This document shows, piece after piece, positions 7,604-16,659 of a DNA stretch of 28,311 nt. This DNA is from JANSWP01 sp041941305. Its GTDB lineage: Bacteria; Bacteroidota; Bacteroidia; Chitinophagales; Saprospiraceae. Location of the stretch: positions 1-28,311 of the forward strand of contig JBGTQJ010000089.1 in assembly GCA_041941305.1 (NCBI GenBank), given 5' to 3'. The notes under the pieces were generated by a model that saw only the letters and a program-made list of their open reading frames with translations, had not been told where the DNA came from and ran no database searches. The first letter of the stretch is position 1, and the number at the start of each line of letters is the position of its first letter. The translations under genes and the position numbers were made by a program.

Positions 7604-8344
7604 ATGGGAAAAATACAGGTGCTTATAGTTGAAGACGACCCCATCATTGCTGCAGACATCAAGACAAGTTTGTTGGAAATGGGTTTTGGAGTAACCAACC
7701 TTGTAGAATCCGGAAAAGCAGCTTTGGATAGTATTGCAGCAAATCCCCCGGATTTGGTACTCATGGACATTCGGTTGGAGGGTGAGATGGATGGTATCGA
7801 AACCGCCAAACGCATCAATGAGCAAATGCCACTGCCTTTGATTTTCCTCACCGCCAATACAGATCGCACTACCTTTGAGCGAGCAAAACTTACACAACCT
7901 TTTGCCTTTCTTTCAAAACCATTCGATGTTTTCGCCTTAGAACATAGCATTGAATTGGCGATTCAAAATTTTTCAGAATTTCAGAAATCGGAAAAAGCTC
8001 CAGCATCAAAAGAAAACACCCAAGTTCTTTTGGATCGCATTTTTCTGAAAGACCATCGAAATCGCATTGTCAAAATACAGCTCAACGAAATTTTATTTAT
8101 ACAGGCACAAGGCAATTACTGCGATATATTTATCCAAGGGAAGAAGATCACTGTGGCTTTCAATCTAAAAAATGTGACAAAAAAAATAGACGATGATTCC
8201 TTTGCCAGAGTCCATCGCTCCTATCTCATCAACTTAAAACAATTGGATGAAATCGGAGATGCTTTTTTGCATATCAAAGGGCATAAAATTCCATTGGCTT
8301 ATTCTTATAGAGAGGGTTTTTACAGCAAGTTGAAAATGATTTAG
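7604..8344 (+). CDS. LytTR-family response regulator
   Basis: A 246-residue response regulator. The receiver domain (about 4-120) has the acidic pocket E10-D11-D12, the phospho-acceptor D55 in VLMDIRLEGEMDG, the T83 switch in FLTANT and K105 in SKPFD. A LytTR DNA-binding domain (about 140-246) follows, with FLKDHRN, EILFIQAQGNYCDIF and FARVHRSYLIN. The open frame extends 28 codons upstream, but MGKIQVLIVEDD is the canonical receiver start. A histidine kinase gene lies 224 bp downstream on the same strand and is the probable partner. In this family the REC-LytTR protein binds imperfect direct repeats upstream of targets; the nearest candidates are the surface-protein genes beyond the kinase (inference). 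Confidence 0.9.
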   Translation: MGKIQVLIVEDDPIIAADIKTSLLEMGFGVTNLVESGKAALDSIAANPPDLVLMDIRLEGEMDGIETAKRINEQMPLPLIFLTANTDRTTFERAKLTQPFAFLSKPFDVFALEHSIELAIQNFSEFQKSEKAPASKENTQVLLDRIFLKDHRNRIVKIQLNEILFIQAQGNYCDIFIQGKKITVAFNLKNVTKKIDDDSFARVHRSYLINLKQLDEIGDAFLHIKGHKIPLAYSYREGFYSKLKMI

Positions 8345-8378
8345 ATGGATAAGTATTAGTGGAAAAACACGGGTTTTT

Positions 8379-8415
8379 GACAAATCCAGCGGCTCTAAGT
8401 ACTCTGAGATTTGTC
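8379..8415 (+). terminator. Hairpin after the response regulator gene
   Basis: GACAAATC (8379-8386) pairs with GATTTGTC (8408-8415) around 21 bases, 34 bp past the stop codon. There is no T-run, so termination is weakly supported. Confidence 0.3.
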
Positions 8416-8568
8416 TAGGCTCCGAAAACACTCACTCATAAACTATTCAATTCAAGTGACACTCCTCCAAAGAAGTTTCACACATAATTCATTCAGCTTC
8501 ATACATTTTTATATGGAGCTGATGGTTTAAGTTCCTATTTTGTTTGTTGAAAATTCAAAAATGAAAAA

Positions 8569-10602
8569 ATGAGGATACTTTGTATGAAAATGTTCCAATT
8601 AGTATGCCTTGCGTTTTTGTTATACTGTACTTCTCTATCTGCACAGAAAACGGAAAGCGATAGTCTCCTCAACCTATTGCAAACCAGTCTTCCTGATTCT
8701 CTAAGAATTGAAGTTTTGTTGGAACTAGCTTCATCATTAGAAAAAGATTCAAAAGAACAAGCAAAAGAGCAATTGATTGAAGCCTTGAATATTACTGAAA
8801 AAATATCCAATCCATTTTTGAAAGCGCAATTATTCCATCAAGTTGCTAAAACAGCAATGAATTTGGGAGCGCATAAAGTTGCTATGGAAGGTTTTAAAAA
8901 AGCAAAAAATGGATTCGAAGCAGTTGGAGAGATTCTAAAAGCAGTTAATGCAGAGATGAATATGGGTTTAGTACATGAATTCAGAGGAGCAATCCCGGAA
9001 GCCACTACACGTTACTTAAATGCATTAAAAAAGGCAGAATCATTGAAAGACACTAATTTGATTGTTCGATCTTCATTAAATCTAATGCTTTCCTATTTGA
9101 GAACTAGTCCGGTAGATACCATACCCGTTCAGAAATATGCTCAGTTGGCGCTGTCCCACAGCTTGCCTTTTGGAGATACCAGCCTTCTTGCCAAAAGCCA
9201 TTTATATATGGGAACAGTATTTCTTTACAAAATAGGTACCCCAAATTTGGGATATACTAAAATTGAAACCGAAAGCTTTACTGAACAGGCTATTTATCAT
9301 TATCAAATTTCGATTGAACTTTATAAATCCATCGGCAATTTGTTGGAAGCTGCAAATGTGACTTCCAAGTTAGGCAATGTGTTTGGTTTAACTGGACATT
9401 ATGAAAAAGCATTGGAATTATATCTGGATTTGTATCGGGAAGCAGAGCAGGCAGGGGATAGGTATTTGATCATAACTGCAAATATCAACATCGGTGGCAT
9501 TTATTCTGACAGAAATACGCCGAAAAGCTTTCGTGAAGCTATCCCCTATTATAAATATGCCAATGAGCTGGCAATGGAAACGGGACGCATTTTTGAACAA
9601 ACATTTACCCACCAGCAATTGGCTATTATTTATGAAAATTTGAATTTATTTGAATTAGCGCATCAGCATCAGAAAGTATATATGAAGCTGAGGGATAGTA
9701 CCCTCAATGAAGAAAAAGTCAAACAACTCGCTGAAATGGAAACGCGCTATGAAACCGAAAAAAAAGAACTCAAAATTGCTGCTCAGGAAACGGAATTAGC
9801 TCAAAAACAAAAAGTTCAAGCCTATACTTTTGGTGGTTTGATATTGCTAGGCATGGTTGCTTTTTTGTTATTTAGAACGGCACGATTACGCAGACGTAGC
9901 AACCTTCTTCTGGAAAATCACAACCGCGAACTGGCGCAAAAAAATACAGAAATTGAAACTCAAAAATTTAAAATAGAAGAAAAAAATGCCCAAAATGTAA
10001 TATTGCTCAAAGAGATTCACCATCGTGTCAAAAATAACCTTCAGGTCATTTCCAGCCTCTTGAATTTGCAATCCAAACATATTCACGATGCAGTTGCACT
10101 TGATGCTGTTAAGGAAGGTCAAAGCCGTGTAAAGAGCATGGCACTTATTCACCAGCAATTGTATCAAAGAGAGAATTTGGCTGCCATTGAAATGAACGAA
10201 TATGCTGAGGGTTTGTTAAGAAGCCTGGCTGCTTCCTTTGGCGCCCGACCAGATACTATTCAAATGATCAATGAAGTCGAAAAAATGGAAATAGATGTGG
10301 ACACCGCCATTCCTTTAGGTTTGATTATCAACGAATTGGTCACCAATTCTCTCAAATATGCCTTTCCAGATGGACGCAAGGGAAGCATTCTTCTCTCATT
10401 CAAAAAGAACATCGAAGGTCATCTATGTCTGGAAGTAAAAGACGATGGAGTAGGCTTTTCAAAAACCCATTTAGAAGATAAGAACAGCTCCTTTGGTAGT
10501 GAACTGTTAGCCATGTTGACTAAAAAACTGAAAGGAGAACTTGAAGTGGTTGAAAATGAGGGGACTTGTACAAGTATTGTGTTTCAGTTCTTTGTGCCTT
10601 GA
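8569..10602 (+). CDS. TPR-containing sensor histidine kinase (HisKA_2 type)
   Basis: A 677-residue membrane kinase. A signal peptide (cleavage about SLSAQ) is followed by a periplasmic array of tetratricopeptide repeats (about 30-390, e.g. GHYEKALELYLDLYREAEQ and FELAHQHQKVYMKLRD), a charged coiled coil, one transmembrane helix (about 422-440), a second coiled coil, and a HisKA_2 dimerisation segment with EIHHRVKNNLQVISSLL. His484/His485 contains the phospho-acceptor. A HATPase_c domain with N-box NELVTNSLKYAFP and G-box DDGVGF closes the protein. Such Bacteroidota kinases usually pair with LytTR regulators like the one just upstream. The signal sensed is unknown; TPRs suggest protein-protein contact in the periplasm. 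MRILCMKMFQ offers three possible ATG starts close together. Confidence 0.9.
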   Translation: MRILCMKMFQLVCLAFLLYCTSLSAQKTESDSLLNLLQTSLPDSLRIEVLLELASSLEKDSKEQAKEQLIEALNITEKISNPFLKAQLFHQVAKTAMNLGAHKVAMEGFKKAKNGFEAVGEILKAVNAEMNMGLVHEFRGAIPEATTRYLNALKKAESLKDTNLIVRSSLNLMLSYLRTSPVDTIPVQKYAQLALSHSLPFGDTSLLAKSHLYMGTVFLYKIGTPNLGYTKIETESFTEQAIYHYQISIELYKSIGNLLEAANVTSKLGNVFGLTGHYEKALELYLDLYREAEQAGDRYLIITANINIGGIYSDRNTPKSFREAIPYYKYANELAMETGRIFEQTFTHQQLAIIYENLNLFELAHQHQKVYMKLRDSTLNEEKVKQLAEMETRYETEKKELKIAAQETELAQKQKVQAYTFGGLILLGMVAFLLFRTARLRRRSNLLLENHNRELAQKNTEIETQKFKIEEKNAQNVILLKEIHHRVKNNLQVISSLLNLQSKHIHDAVALDAVKEGQSRVKSMALIHQQLYQRENLAAIEMNEYAEGLLRSLAASFGARPDTIQMINEVEKMEIDVDTAIPLGLIINELVTNSLKYAFPDGRKGSILLSFKKNIEGHLCLEVKDDGVGFSKTHLEDKNSSFGSELLAMLTKKLKGELEVVENEGTCTSIVFQFFVP

Positions 10603-10806
10603 CCGTCCACCGATAACCGTTTTTGCAAATAATAAGCAATCCAGGTGTTTCAAGTCGAATCTAAAAAATAGCTTTCAGGTTTTCACACAGGATTTTTTGG
10701 TCTTTATACAAGATTTTTCCCCATTCATAAAGAAATCCATTGCCTCAGCTACTTTCCGGAATATTTTTGAATTGTTCAAAGGATTTTTCTACAAAAAACG
10801 AGACCT

Positions 10807-12447
10807 ATGAAAAAAGCAATAACATTCGTGCTGACTATCTTCTCTTTTTGCAGCTCTGGTATTCTTTCTTCCCAAAACATAGGCATCAATACCACCAATC
10901 CACAAACCAGCCTCCAAGTAGCTGATGACCATCCTGCCACAGGTGGAATGTGTATCGGAACAGGAATAGCAGGTACTGGCGGCAATCTGCGTTTGTTGAG
11001 CAATGTCAATCATTGGAATCTGGACAATTCAAATGGCAATCTCAGGTTTTTTACAGAAACCAATTTTGGCATCGGTGGTGATGTCAAAGCAATCATTAAT
11101 CAACAAGGCAGAATGGGCATTGGAACCAGCAATCCATTTTTCAGCCTACATGCTGCCAATGATAATACCCTAAACAATGGAGTAACCATTGGAACTGGAA
11201 CAGCCAACGATGGTGCCAGTCTTCGCTGGATTAATAATACCACCCATTGGAATTTAGACAATGCCAACGGCAATCTCCGATTTTACACAGAGACTGATTT
11301 TGGTAGTGGAACAACCCTTAGAGCAGCTATCAACAATTCTGGAAATATAGGGATTGGTTTATCAGATCCAATTGTACGATTGGACGTACAAGCTGTTCAA
11401 GCTGGGGAGCCATCTGTAATTTCCAGAGGAGGACCAGACTTTTCGGTTCCTTCAAGCGAAATTTTAAATATTGGGCACTGGAATGGTCTCCAATTCCTAA
11501 ATCGGATGGCAATGAGTAGTAATGGGTTTGTAGGCATAGGAACGACATCTCCAGGAACATTGTTGGATATTCTCAGAAATTCACCTCCCCTTGGCGCAGC
11601 CGTTTGCCGTGTGGAAGGGGTAAATGTAGGACATACGGATTATGACTTGATAAGTTTACAACATGGTGCAGAAGCTGTTTTTCGGTTGAGCGCTGATGGA
11701 GAAGTGAATATTTCAAAAGGTTCGGTAATGGGAGGTACAACCTTGCTTCAAGCAGAAGTGCAGAATGTGGGTCATTCGGATTACAATCTGTTTAGAGCCA
11801 TTCATGGTAATGGAACCCGATTTCAAGTTCGAGCGGATGGAAGAGTAGGCATCAATCATTTGTCTTCTAACTGGATATTCACTGTCCGCCCACAGAACTC
11901 GGGCGTGCATCCGATGGCTTTGAGTTCCTTTTCCAATTCTGGCGGAGCAAATATTGTATTTCGCTGCCGCAATAATCAGGAAGTGATTGCTAATGGAACC
12001 ATCACTGCAGGATCCAAGAATTTCATTATAGACCACCCACTCGCTCCAGCAACCAAAACCCTTCGGCATGCCTGCATCGAAAGCCCGGATATGAAAAACA
12101 TCTATGACGGTATGGTTGTATTAAATGAATTCGGAGAAGCCATTGTAGAATTGCCAGCTTATTTTCAATCGTTAAACAAAGATTACCGCTACCTGCTAAC
12201 CTGCGTTGGCACTTATGGTCCGGTTTATATATCTGAAAAAATAAATAACAATCGCTTCAAGATTGCAGGAGGACATCCTGGAATGGAAATCCACTGGCAA
12301 GTGACCGGCAATCGCCAAGACCCCGCTGTTCTGAAACACCCAATGGTAGTGGAGATGGATAAAACTGAAACAGAAAAAGGGCTTTACCACCACCCGGAAG
12401 CTTATGGGTTTCCCCTTTCAAAAGGAATTGGTTCAAAAGATGAATAG
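10807..12447 (+). CDS. Secreted repeat protein, surface paralog 1
   Basis: A 546-residue protein, first of three tandem paralogs. After a signal peptide (cleavage about GILSSQ) come repeated motifs of the type GIGTxNPxxxLHVxxD (NIGINTTNPQTSLQVADD, GRMGIGTSNPFFSLHAAND, GFVGIGTTSPGTLLDI) and NHWNLDNxxGNLRFFTET, which resemble stalks of tail-fibre-like or trimeric surface proteins. The last 140 or so residues form a separate conserved domain with IIDHPL, TLRHACIESPDMKNIYDG, LPAYFQSLN, RFKIAGGHPG and QVTGNRQDP. No T9SS tail, LPXTG or lipobox is seen, so the final location (periplasm, outer surface) is uncertain. Function unknown. The tandem arrangement points to local duplication. Confidence 0.8.
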   Translation: MKKAITFVLTIFSFCSSGILSSQNIGINTTNPQTSLQVADDHPATGGMCIGTGIAGTGGNLRLLSNVNHWNLDNSNGNLRFFTETNFGIGGDVKAIINQQGRMGIGTSNPFFSLHAANDNTLNNGVTIGTGTANDGASLRWINNTTHWNLDNANGNLRFYTETDFGSGTTLRAAINNSGNIGIGLSDPIVRLDVQAVQAGEPSVISRGGPDFSVPSSEILNIGHWNGLQFLNRMAMSSNGFVGIGTTSPGTLLDILRNSPPLGAAVCRVEGVNVGHTDYDLISLQHGAEAVFRLSADGEVNISKGSVMGGTTLLQAEVQNVGHSDYNLFRAIHGNGTRFQVRADGRVGINHLSSNWIFTVRPQNSGVHPMALSSFSNSGGANIVFRCRNNQEVIANGTITAGSKNFIIDHPLAPATKTLRHACIESPDMKNIYDGMVVLNEFGEAIVELPAYFQSLNKDYRYLLTCVGTYGPVYISEKINNNRFKIAGGHPGMEIHWQVTGNRQDPAVLKHPMVVEMDKTETEKGLYHHPEAYGFPLSKGIGSKDE

Positions 12448-12540
12448 ACTTCTGAGGAATGAAAGCACTTGGTTAGAAAAAAGGGAGCGAAAAACCAATA
12501 AGTACTCTGTAAATTCAATATGTTGTTTTTTGAGGAAGGT

Positions 12541-12743
12541 TATTTTTTGTGAGTGTGAGGCGAAAAACATGAACGCAGTGGTGCTTTAGCAGAAAAGATT
12601 CGGGGAATCTTTTCAACGAAGTGAACCGCTAGCGGATGGGATGTTGTAGCCTGAGCTGTAGCGAGTATTTTCTTCCATCCCAAAGGGAGTCCCGTGGACA
12701 AGAGATGCCTGTGGCACAGGAAAGAAAAATTTAAACATACTCT
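12541..12743. mobile_element. Degenerate repeat element A
   Basis: It shares GAGGCGAAAAAC (12557-12568) and CTTTTCAACGAAGTG (12609-12623) with element B, and AGCGAGTATTTTC followed by CCCAAAGGGA with the reverse strand of element C. Its right end (about 12719-12743) nearly matches the arm of the perfect hairpin at 1236-1294. No matching left arm is seen, so it looks truncated or composite. It fills most of the gap between paralogs 1 and 2; borders are approximate. Confidence 0.55.
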
Positions 12744-12755
12744 AAAATTATTCTT

Positions 12756-14570
12756 ATGAAAAAGCAAATTATATTATTCATCTCATCACTAAGCACCAAC
12801 CCAGAATTATCTATAAGTAATTTCGGTTTCTTTTTCCCTCTAACTTCGTTTGCCAAGGGCATCCCTTTGGGGGAAAATACTCGCTTTAGTAAGGCTAGGG
12901 CTGTGTTTTTCGCTTTGTTAGAGAAAAAAAGAATTCCCAAATTTTACTCATACATAATTTTGATTTGGTGCTTATTATTTATAGCTTATAACCTACAATC
13001 GCAAAACAAGGCCGTCGGCATAAATACCCTTGATCCGAAAACTGCTTTGCACGTAGCTGATGATGATAACAGTAATGGTGGCATCTCCATTGGCACGGGC
13101 ATGGCAAATGATGGTGGCAATCTGCGATTGTTGAGCAATGCAAATCATTGGAACCTGGATAATTCAAGTGGTAAACTTCGCTTTTTTACAGAATCAGGAT
13201 TCGGAATTGGCCTTACAGACAAAGTCGTTTTGACCGCTGGTGGAAGGTGGGGTATTGGAACTACTGACCCGCTTAGTACACTGCATGTAGAAAATGATTT
13301 GGTTCCCAACAATAATGGTTTCGGCATTGGCAGTAACAACAATATTTCAAGTGGACCACTTCGTTTGACCAGCAATATCAATCAATGGCATTTGGAAAAT
13401 ACTGTTGGACATCTGACTTTTGGTAGTCCAGCTGAACGACTCCGATTGACATCCGAGGGCGACTTGGGAATTGGAACCTTTCTTGCTTTGACCAGACTGA
13501 CCATTTTGAACAGCAATGCCGCCCAGCCTTCTATTTTGACCAGGGGAGGAAAGGGATATGCGGTACCTTTCGCGGAAGACATGAGTTTTGGACATTTCAA
13601 TACGAGTAACGCTGTTTTTGTGCCGGCAATGACTATCGACCCTTCCGGTTTTATGGGAATTGGTACCAGCACACCTGGTTCTTTTCTTGATGTCATCCGC
13701 AATACGCCTGGGCAGGCAGAATGGATTACCCGCATTCAGGTTCCGAACTCCGTCCACAGCAATTATGATGTCTTGTCAGCAGGGCACGGCAACCAAATAA
13801 ATCTCCGCTTACGTGCCACTGGGGAATTGCATCTTTTGAGAAATGGGGTAATTGCCGGTCAAACTCTTTTGCAGGTTCAAGGAGTCAATACAGGGCATAA
13901 TAATTATCACTTGATGAGATTGATTCATGGAAGCGGAGAAAGATTCAGGGTTTTGGCAGATGGTAGAGTTGGTGTCAATCATGTCAACAACAATCGCTGG
14001 CTTACAGTCAGAGGTCGATTTTCTGTTAACTTCGATTTGTTTTTGGTAGAACGCAGCGACGGAACAAACGTATTGGAATGCAGAAATGACGGAACCGTTC
14101 ACGTACCAGGTGTCATTACCGGAAATTTGGGCAAATTTTTTCAAATCGATCATCCCCTTGATCCTGAAAACAAAACCCTTCGGCATGCATGCACTGAAAG
14201 TCCGGAAATGAAAAACCTCTATGACGGCATCGTCGTGCTGAATGATGCGGGCGAAGCTTGGGTAGAATTACCAGCATGGTTTGAAGCGCTGAATACAGAT
14301 TTTCGCTATCAGCTTTCAGGTCTCAATGGTCATGCTCCAGTGTACATTGCTCAAAAAATTCAAGACAAGCGATTCAAGATTGCGGGAGGCAATCCTGGCA
14401 CTAAAATCTCCTGGCAAGTAACCGGCGTTAGACATGACCCTTACGCAAGACATTATAATTTCAAACCTGAAATCGAAAAGAGGGGTTTTGAAAAAGGACG
14501 TTATCACAATCCACAAGCTTATGGGTTTCCCACTTCTATGGCAATCGGAGCAGAGCTTAAAATTCAGTAA
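12756..14570 (+). CDS. Secreted repeat protein, surface paralog 2, with inserted element
   Basis: A 604-residue paralog of the genes on either side. The body matches them: AVGINTLDPKTALHVADDD, NHWNLDNSSGKLRFFTES, several GIGT motifs, and the conserved C-terminal domain (IDHPLDPENKTLRHACTESPEM, YDGIVVLN, LPAWFEALN, RFKIAGGNPG, QVTGVRHDP). The N terminus is odd. The paralogs have 20-24 residue signal peptides, but here about 62 extra residues (12-73) come from an inverted-repeat element. Joining residues 1-12 to those after the element would restore a signal peptide of about 23 residues. The present protein may start at the first ATG, or at a TTG near 12914 where LLEKKRIPKFYSYIILIWCLLFIAYNLQSQ would make a new signal peptide. 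Which start is used is not decidable from sequence. Function unknown. Confidence 0.75.
   Translation: MKKQIILFISSLSTNPELSISNFGFFFPLTSFAKGIPLGENTRFSKARAVFFALLEKKRIPKFYSYIILIWCLLFIAYNLQSQNKAVGINTLDPKTALHVADDDNSNGGISIGTGMANDGGNLRLLSNANHWNLDNSSGKLRFFTESGFGIGLTDKVVLTAGGRWGIGTTDPLSTLHVENDLVPNNNGFGIGSNNNISSGPLRLTSNINQWHLENTVGHLTFGSPAERLRLTSEGDLGIGTFLALTRLTILNSNAAQPSILTRGGKGYAVPFAEDMSFGHFNTSNAVFVPAMTIDPSGFMGIGTSTPGSFLDVIRNTPGQAEWITRIQVPNSVHSNYDVLSAGHGNQINLRLRATGELHLLRNGVIAGQTLLQVQGVNTGHNNYHLMRLIHGSGERFRVLADGRVGVNHVNNNRWLTVRGRFSVNFDLFLVERSDGTNVLECRNDGTVHVPGVITGNLGKFFQIDHPLDPENKTLRHACTESPEMKNLYDGIVVLNDAGEAWVELPAWFEALNTDFRYQLSGLNGHAPVYIAQKIQDKRFKIAGGNPGTKISWQVTGVRHDPYARHYNFKPEIEKRGFEKGRYHNPQAYGFPTSMAIGAELKIQ
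12790..12974. mobile_element. 185-bp inverted-repeat element C inside a coding region
   Basis: The ends TAAGCACCAA (12790-12799) and TTGGTGCTTA (12965-12974) begin arms of about 55-58 bp that are complementary at roughly 46 of 58 aligned positions, reaching CTCTAAC/GTTAGAG. The centre contains, on the minus strand, GCGAAAAAC and GCGAGTATTTTC with CCCAAAGGGA, shared with elements A and B. It has no stop codon in the frame of paralog 2. Confidence 0.7.
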
Positions 14571-14611
14571 GGAACCCTGAGTCCGCTCCGAAAAGTCAAA
14601 AAAGCATGCAG

Positions 14612-14640
14612 ACTTGCCAGATTTTGAAAACTTGGCAAGT
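14612..14640 (+). terminator. Hairpin downstream of paralog 2
   Basis: ACTTGCCA (14612-14619) pairs with TGGCAAGT (14633-14640), and TTTT/AAAA in the loop can extend the stem. It lies about 40 bp after the stop codon and is followed by a short TT only. Confidence 0.45.
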
Positions 14641-14781
14641 TTCAACCTATTGATAATCAATTTGTTAAATCTTGAAAATCCAGAAAATTGAGTCCTTGAT
14701 GACTTCTCGATGTGGACTCATCACTAAACTTTATTCCAGGATGGTTTTTATGAAACCATGAAACCATTATAAACTATTATT

Positions 14782-16428
14782 ATGAAAAAGCATATACTAC
14801 ACATCTTGCTTGTTGCTTTATGGGCTGCCGGCACTCTTTCGGCACAAAACAATGTTGGCATTCATACCAATAATCCTCAAACTGCACTTCACGTGGCTGA
14901 TGATAACTTTGGTACAGGTGGGGTCACAATTGGAACCGGAATCACAAGCGATGGAGGAAATTTGAGACTCTTGAGCAATAATAACCATTGGAATCTGGAC
15001 AACTTAGGTGGCAAGCTCCGTTTTTTTACAGAAACAGGATTTGGAAATGGACAAATGACATGGGCAACCCTGAGCAGTTCCAGTAAATTTGGAATAGGAA
15101 CTGACATTCCAAATGCCACAATTCATGTTGGAAATGACTTTACTGCCAACAATGGAATTACAATAGGAAATAGTTTTCATGAAGCCAGTGCGCCACTACG
15201 CTTTCTGAGCAGCAATAATCTCTGGAATATTGAAAATGAGTCGGGCAATCTCATTTTCACTTCACAGGCTGGCATTGGAGGCGTGCAGACACCCAGAATG
15301 GTAATGTCTGCTTTAGGCAGAATTGGCATAGCCAACTCCAGTCCACAGGTGGCTTTGGATGTAATGGCTGCTAATCCTGCAGAGCCATGTTTTTTAACAC
15401 AAGGAGGAATGGATTATGCAGGCTGGCTCGGGCAGGATCTGAATTTTGGACATTATGACGGAATTACCTTCAATCCGGCGATGACTATGAGTTTTGGAAA
15501 TACCGGGCTTGGAACAATCAATCCCCTACATGCTTTTCATGTTTCCAGGATCAATCCGGCAGTTGGAGAATCTATTTTTAAAGTAGCAGGGGTAAATGTT
15601 GGACATACCAATTATGAAATGCTTGTAGCTGGCAGTCTTGGAGAAAACAATCTCATAGTTGGAGCAAATGGAGCGATTCGAATTTTTAAAACAAACATCG
15701 CTCCCACTACCACCCTTCTCCAGGTAGAAGGTCAAAATACCGGTAGTAGTGACTATGATTTGTTAGCATTAAATCATGGAAATGATGAGATATTTACTGT
15801 ACAAGCAAATGGACAGGTGGGTATCAATGGCGTGACCAACAATGCTGCAGATGATTATGCACTGAGCATTCGATCTCCAAATAATAGTCACGAGATTTTG
15901 CTGGTGGAGCGATCTAATGGTAGTAATGTGCTAACGGTAAATCAAAGTGGTAATGTTGACATAGACGGCACCCTGTCTTCCAGTAATAAACTTTTTTTCA
16001 TTGATCATCCCCTTGACCCAGCCAACAAAACCCTACGTCATGTATGCATAGAAAGCGATGAGATGAAAAATGTATATGATGGAACCGCTTACCTCGATCA
16101 AAATGGCGAAGCCTGGATAGCGCTACCCAATTATTTTCAAGCTTTGAATACAAAATTTCGCTACCAATTTACATGTATTGGCGGACACGCACCCATCTTC
16201 CTTGCACAAGAAATTCAAAACAATCAATTTAAAATTGCCGGTGGTACCCCTGGATTAGAAGTTTCCTGGCAGGTTACGGGAGTTCGACAAGACCTTTTTG
16301 CAAGGAAAAACCCGTTGGTAGTGGAGGCAGAAAAAACAGGTTCCCATAGAGGTCGATATCATCATGCAGAGGCGTATGGGCATTCGAAAAGTCTTGAAAT
16401 AGGATTTGAGCATGATGTAAAAAAATAG
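14782..16428 (+). CDS. Secreted repeat protein, surface paralog 3
   Basis: A 548-residue third copy with a clean signal peptide (MKKHILHILLVALWAAGTLSAQ). The first motif VGIHTNNPQTALHVADDN and the block NHWNLDNLGGKLRFFTETGFG are nearly identical to the other two copies. The middle is more diverged (FGIGTDIPNATIHVGND, GRIGIANSSPQVALDV). The C-terminal domain is conserved (IDHPLDPANKTLRHVCIESDEM, VYDGTAYLD, LPNYFQALN, FKIAGGTPG, QVTGVRQDLFARK, RGRYHHAEAYG). Conservation at both ends with a variable centre suggests the N-terminal repeats and C-terminal domain carry the shared role, while the central part differs, as in surface fibres with different targets (inference). Confidence 0.8.
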   Translation: MKKHILHILLVALWAAGTLSAQNNVGIHTNNPQTALHVADDNFGTGGVTIGTGITSDGGNLRLLSNNNHWNLDNLGGKLRFFTETGFGNGQMTWATLSSSSKFGIGTDIPNATIHVGNDFTANNGITIGNSFHEASAPLRFLSSNNLWNIENESGNLIFTSQAGIGGVQTPRMVMSALGRIGIANSSPQVALDVMAANPAEPCFLTQGGMDYAGWLGQDLNFGHYDGITFNPAMTMSFGNTGLGTINPLHAFHVSRINPAVGESIFKVAGVNVGHTNYEMLVAGSLGENNLIVGANGAIRIFKTNIAPTTTLLQVEGQNTGSSDYDLLALNHGNDEIFTVQANGQVGINGVTNNAADDYALSIRSPNNSHEILLVERSNGSNVLTVNQSGNVDIDGTLSSSNKLFFIDHPLDPANKTLRHVCIESDEMKNVYDGTAYLDQNGEAWIALPNYFQALNTKFRYQFTCIGGHAPIFLAQEIQNNQFKIAGGTPGLEVSWQVTGVRQDLFARKNPLVVEAEKTGSHRGRYHHAEAYGHSKSLEIGFEHDVKK

Positions 16429-16659
16429 GTTAGTGATTCAATATGGGATGGTATCAAAAAATCTTATCTGCATTCATTTTAATGTAATTCAAATTCATAA
16501 ATAACTGATGACGAAATTCTTAGAAAATGTGAACTTTTACATTTATCATTTTGACTTTTAACTTTATTAGTATAGAACTTAACAGCCCTGACCCATACCG
16601 CCATCCGACAGATCATATTTGACAGAACACTAAACAATTTTTCAGATCCAAATTTAACA

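Noticed and set aside
7486..7950. Minus-strand open frame of 154 codons opposite the response regulator
   Set aside because: It is a shadow of the receiver domain coding strand, which has full catalytic residues; the antisense product resembles nothing.
8379..8415. Hairpin as a riboswitch or small RNA
   Set aside because: Only one 8-bp stem with a large loop; no conserved riboswitch features are visible.
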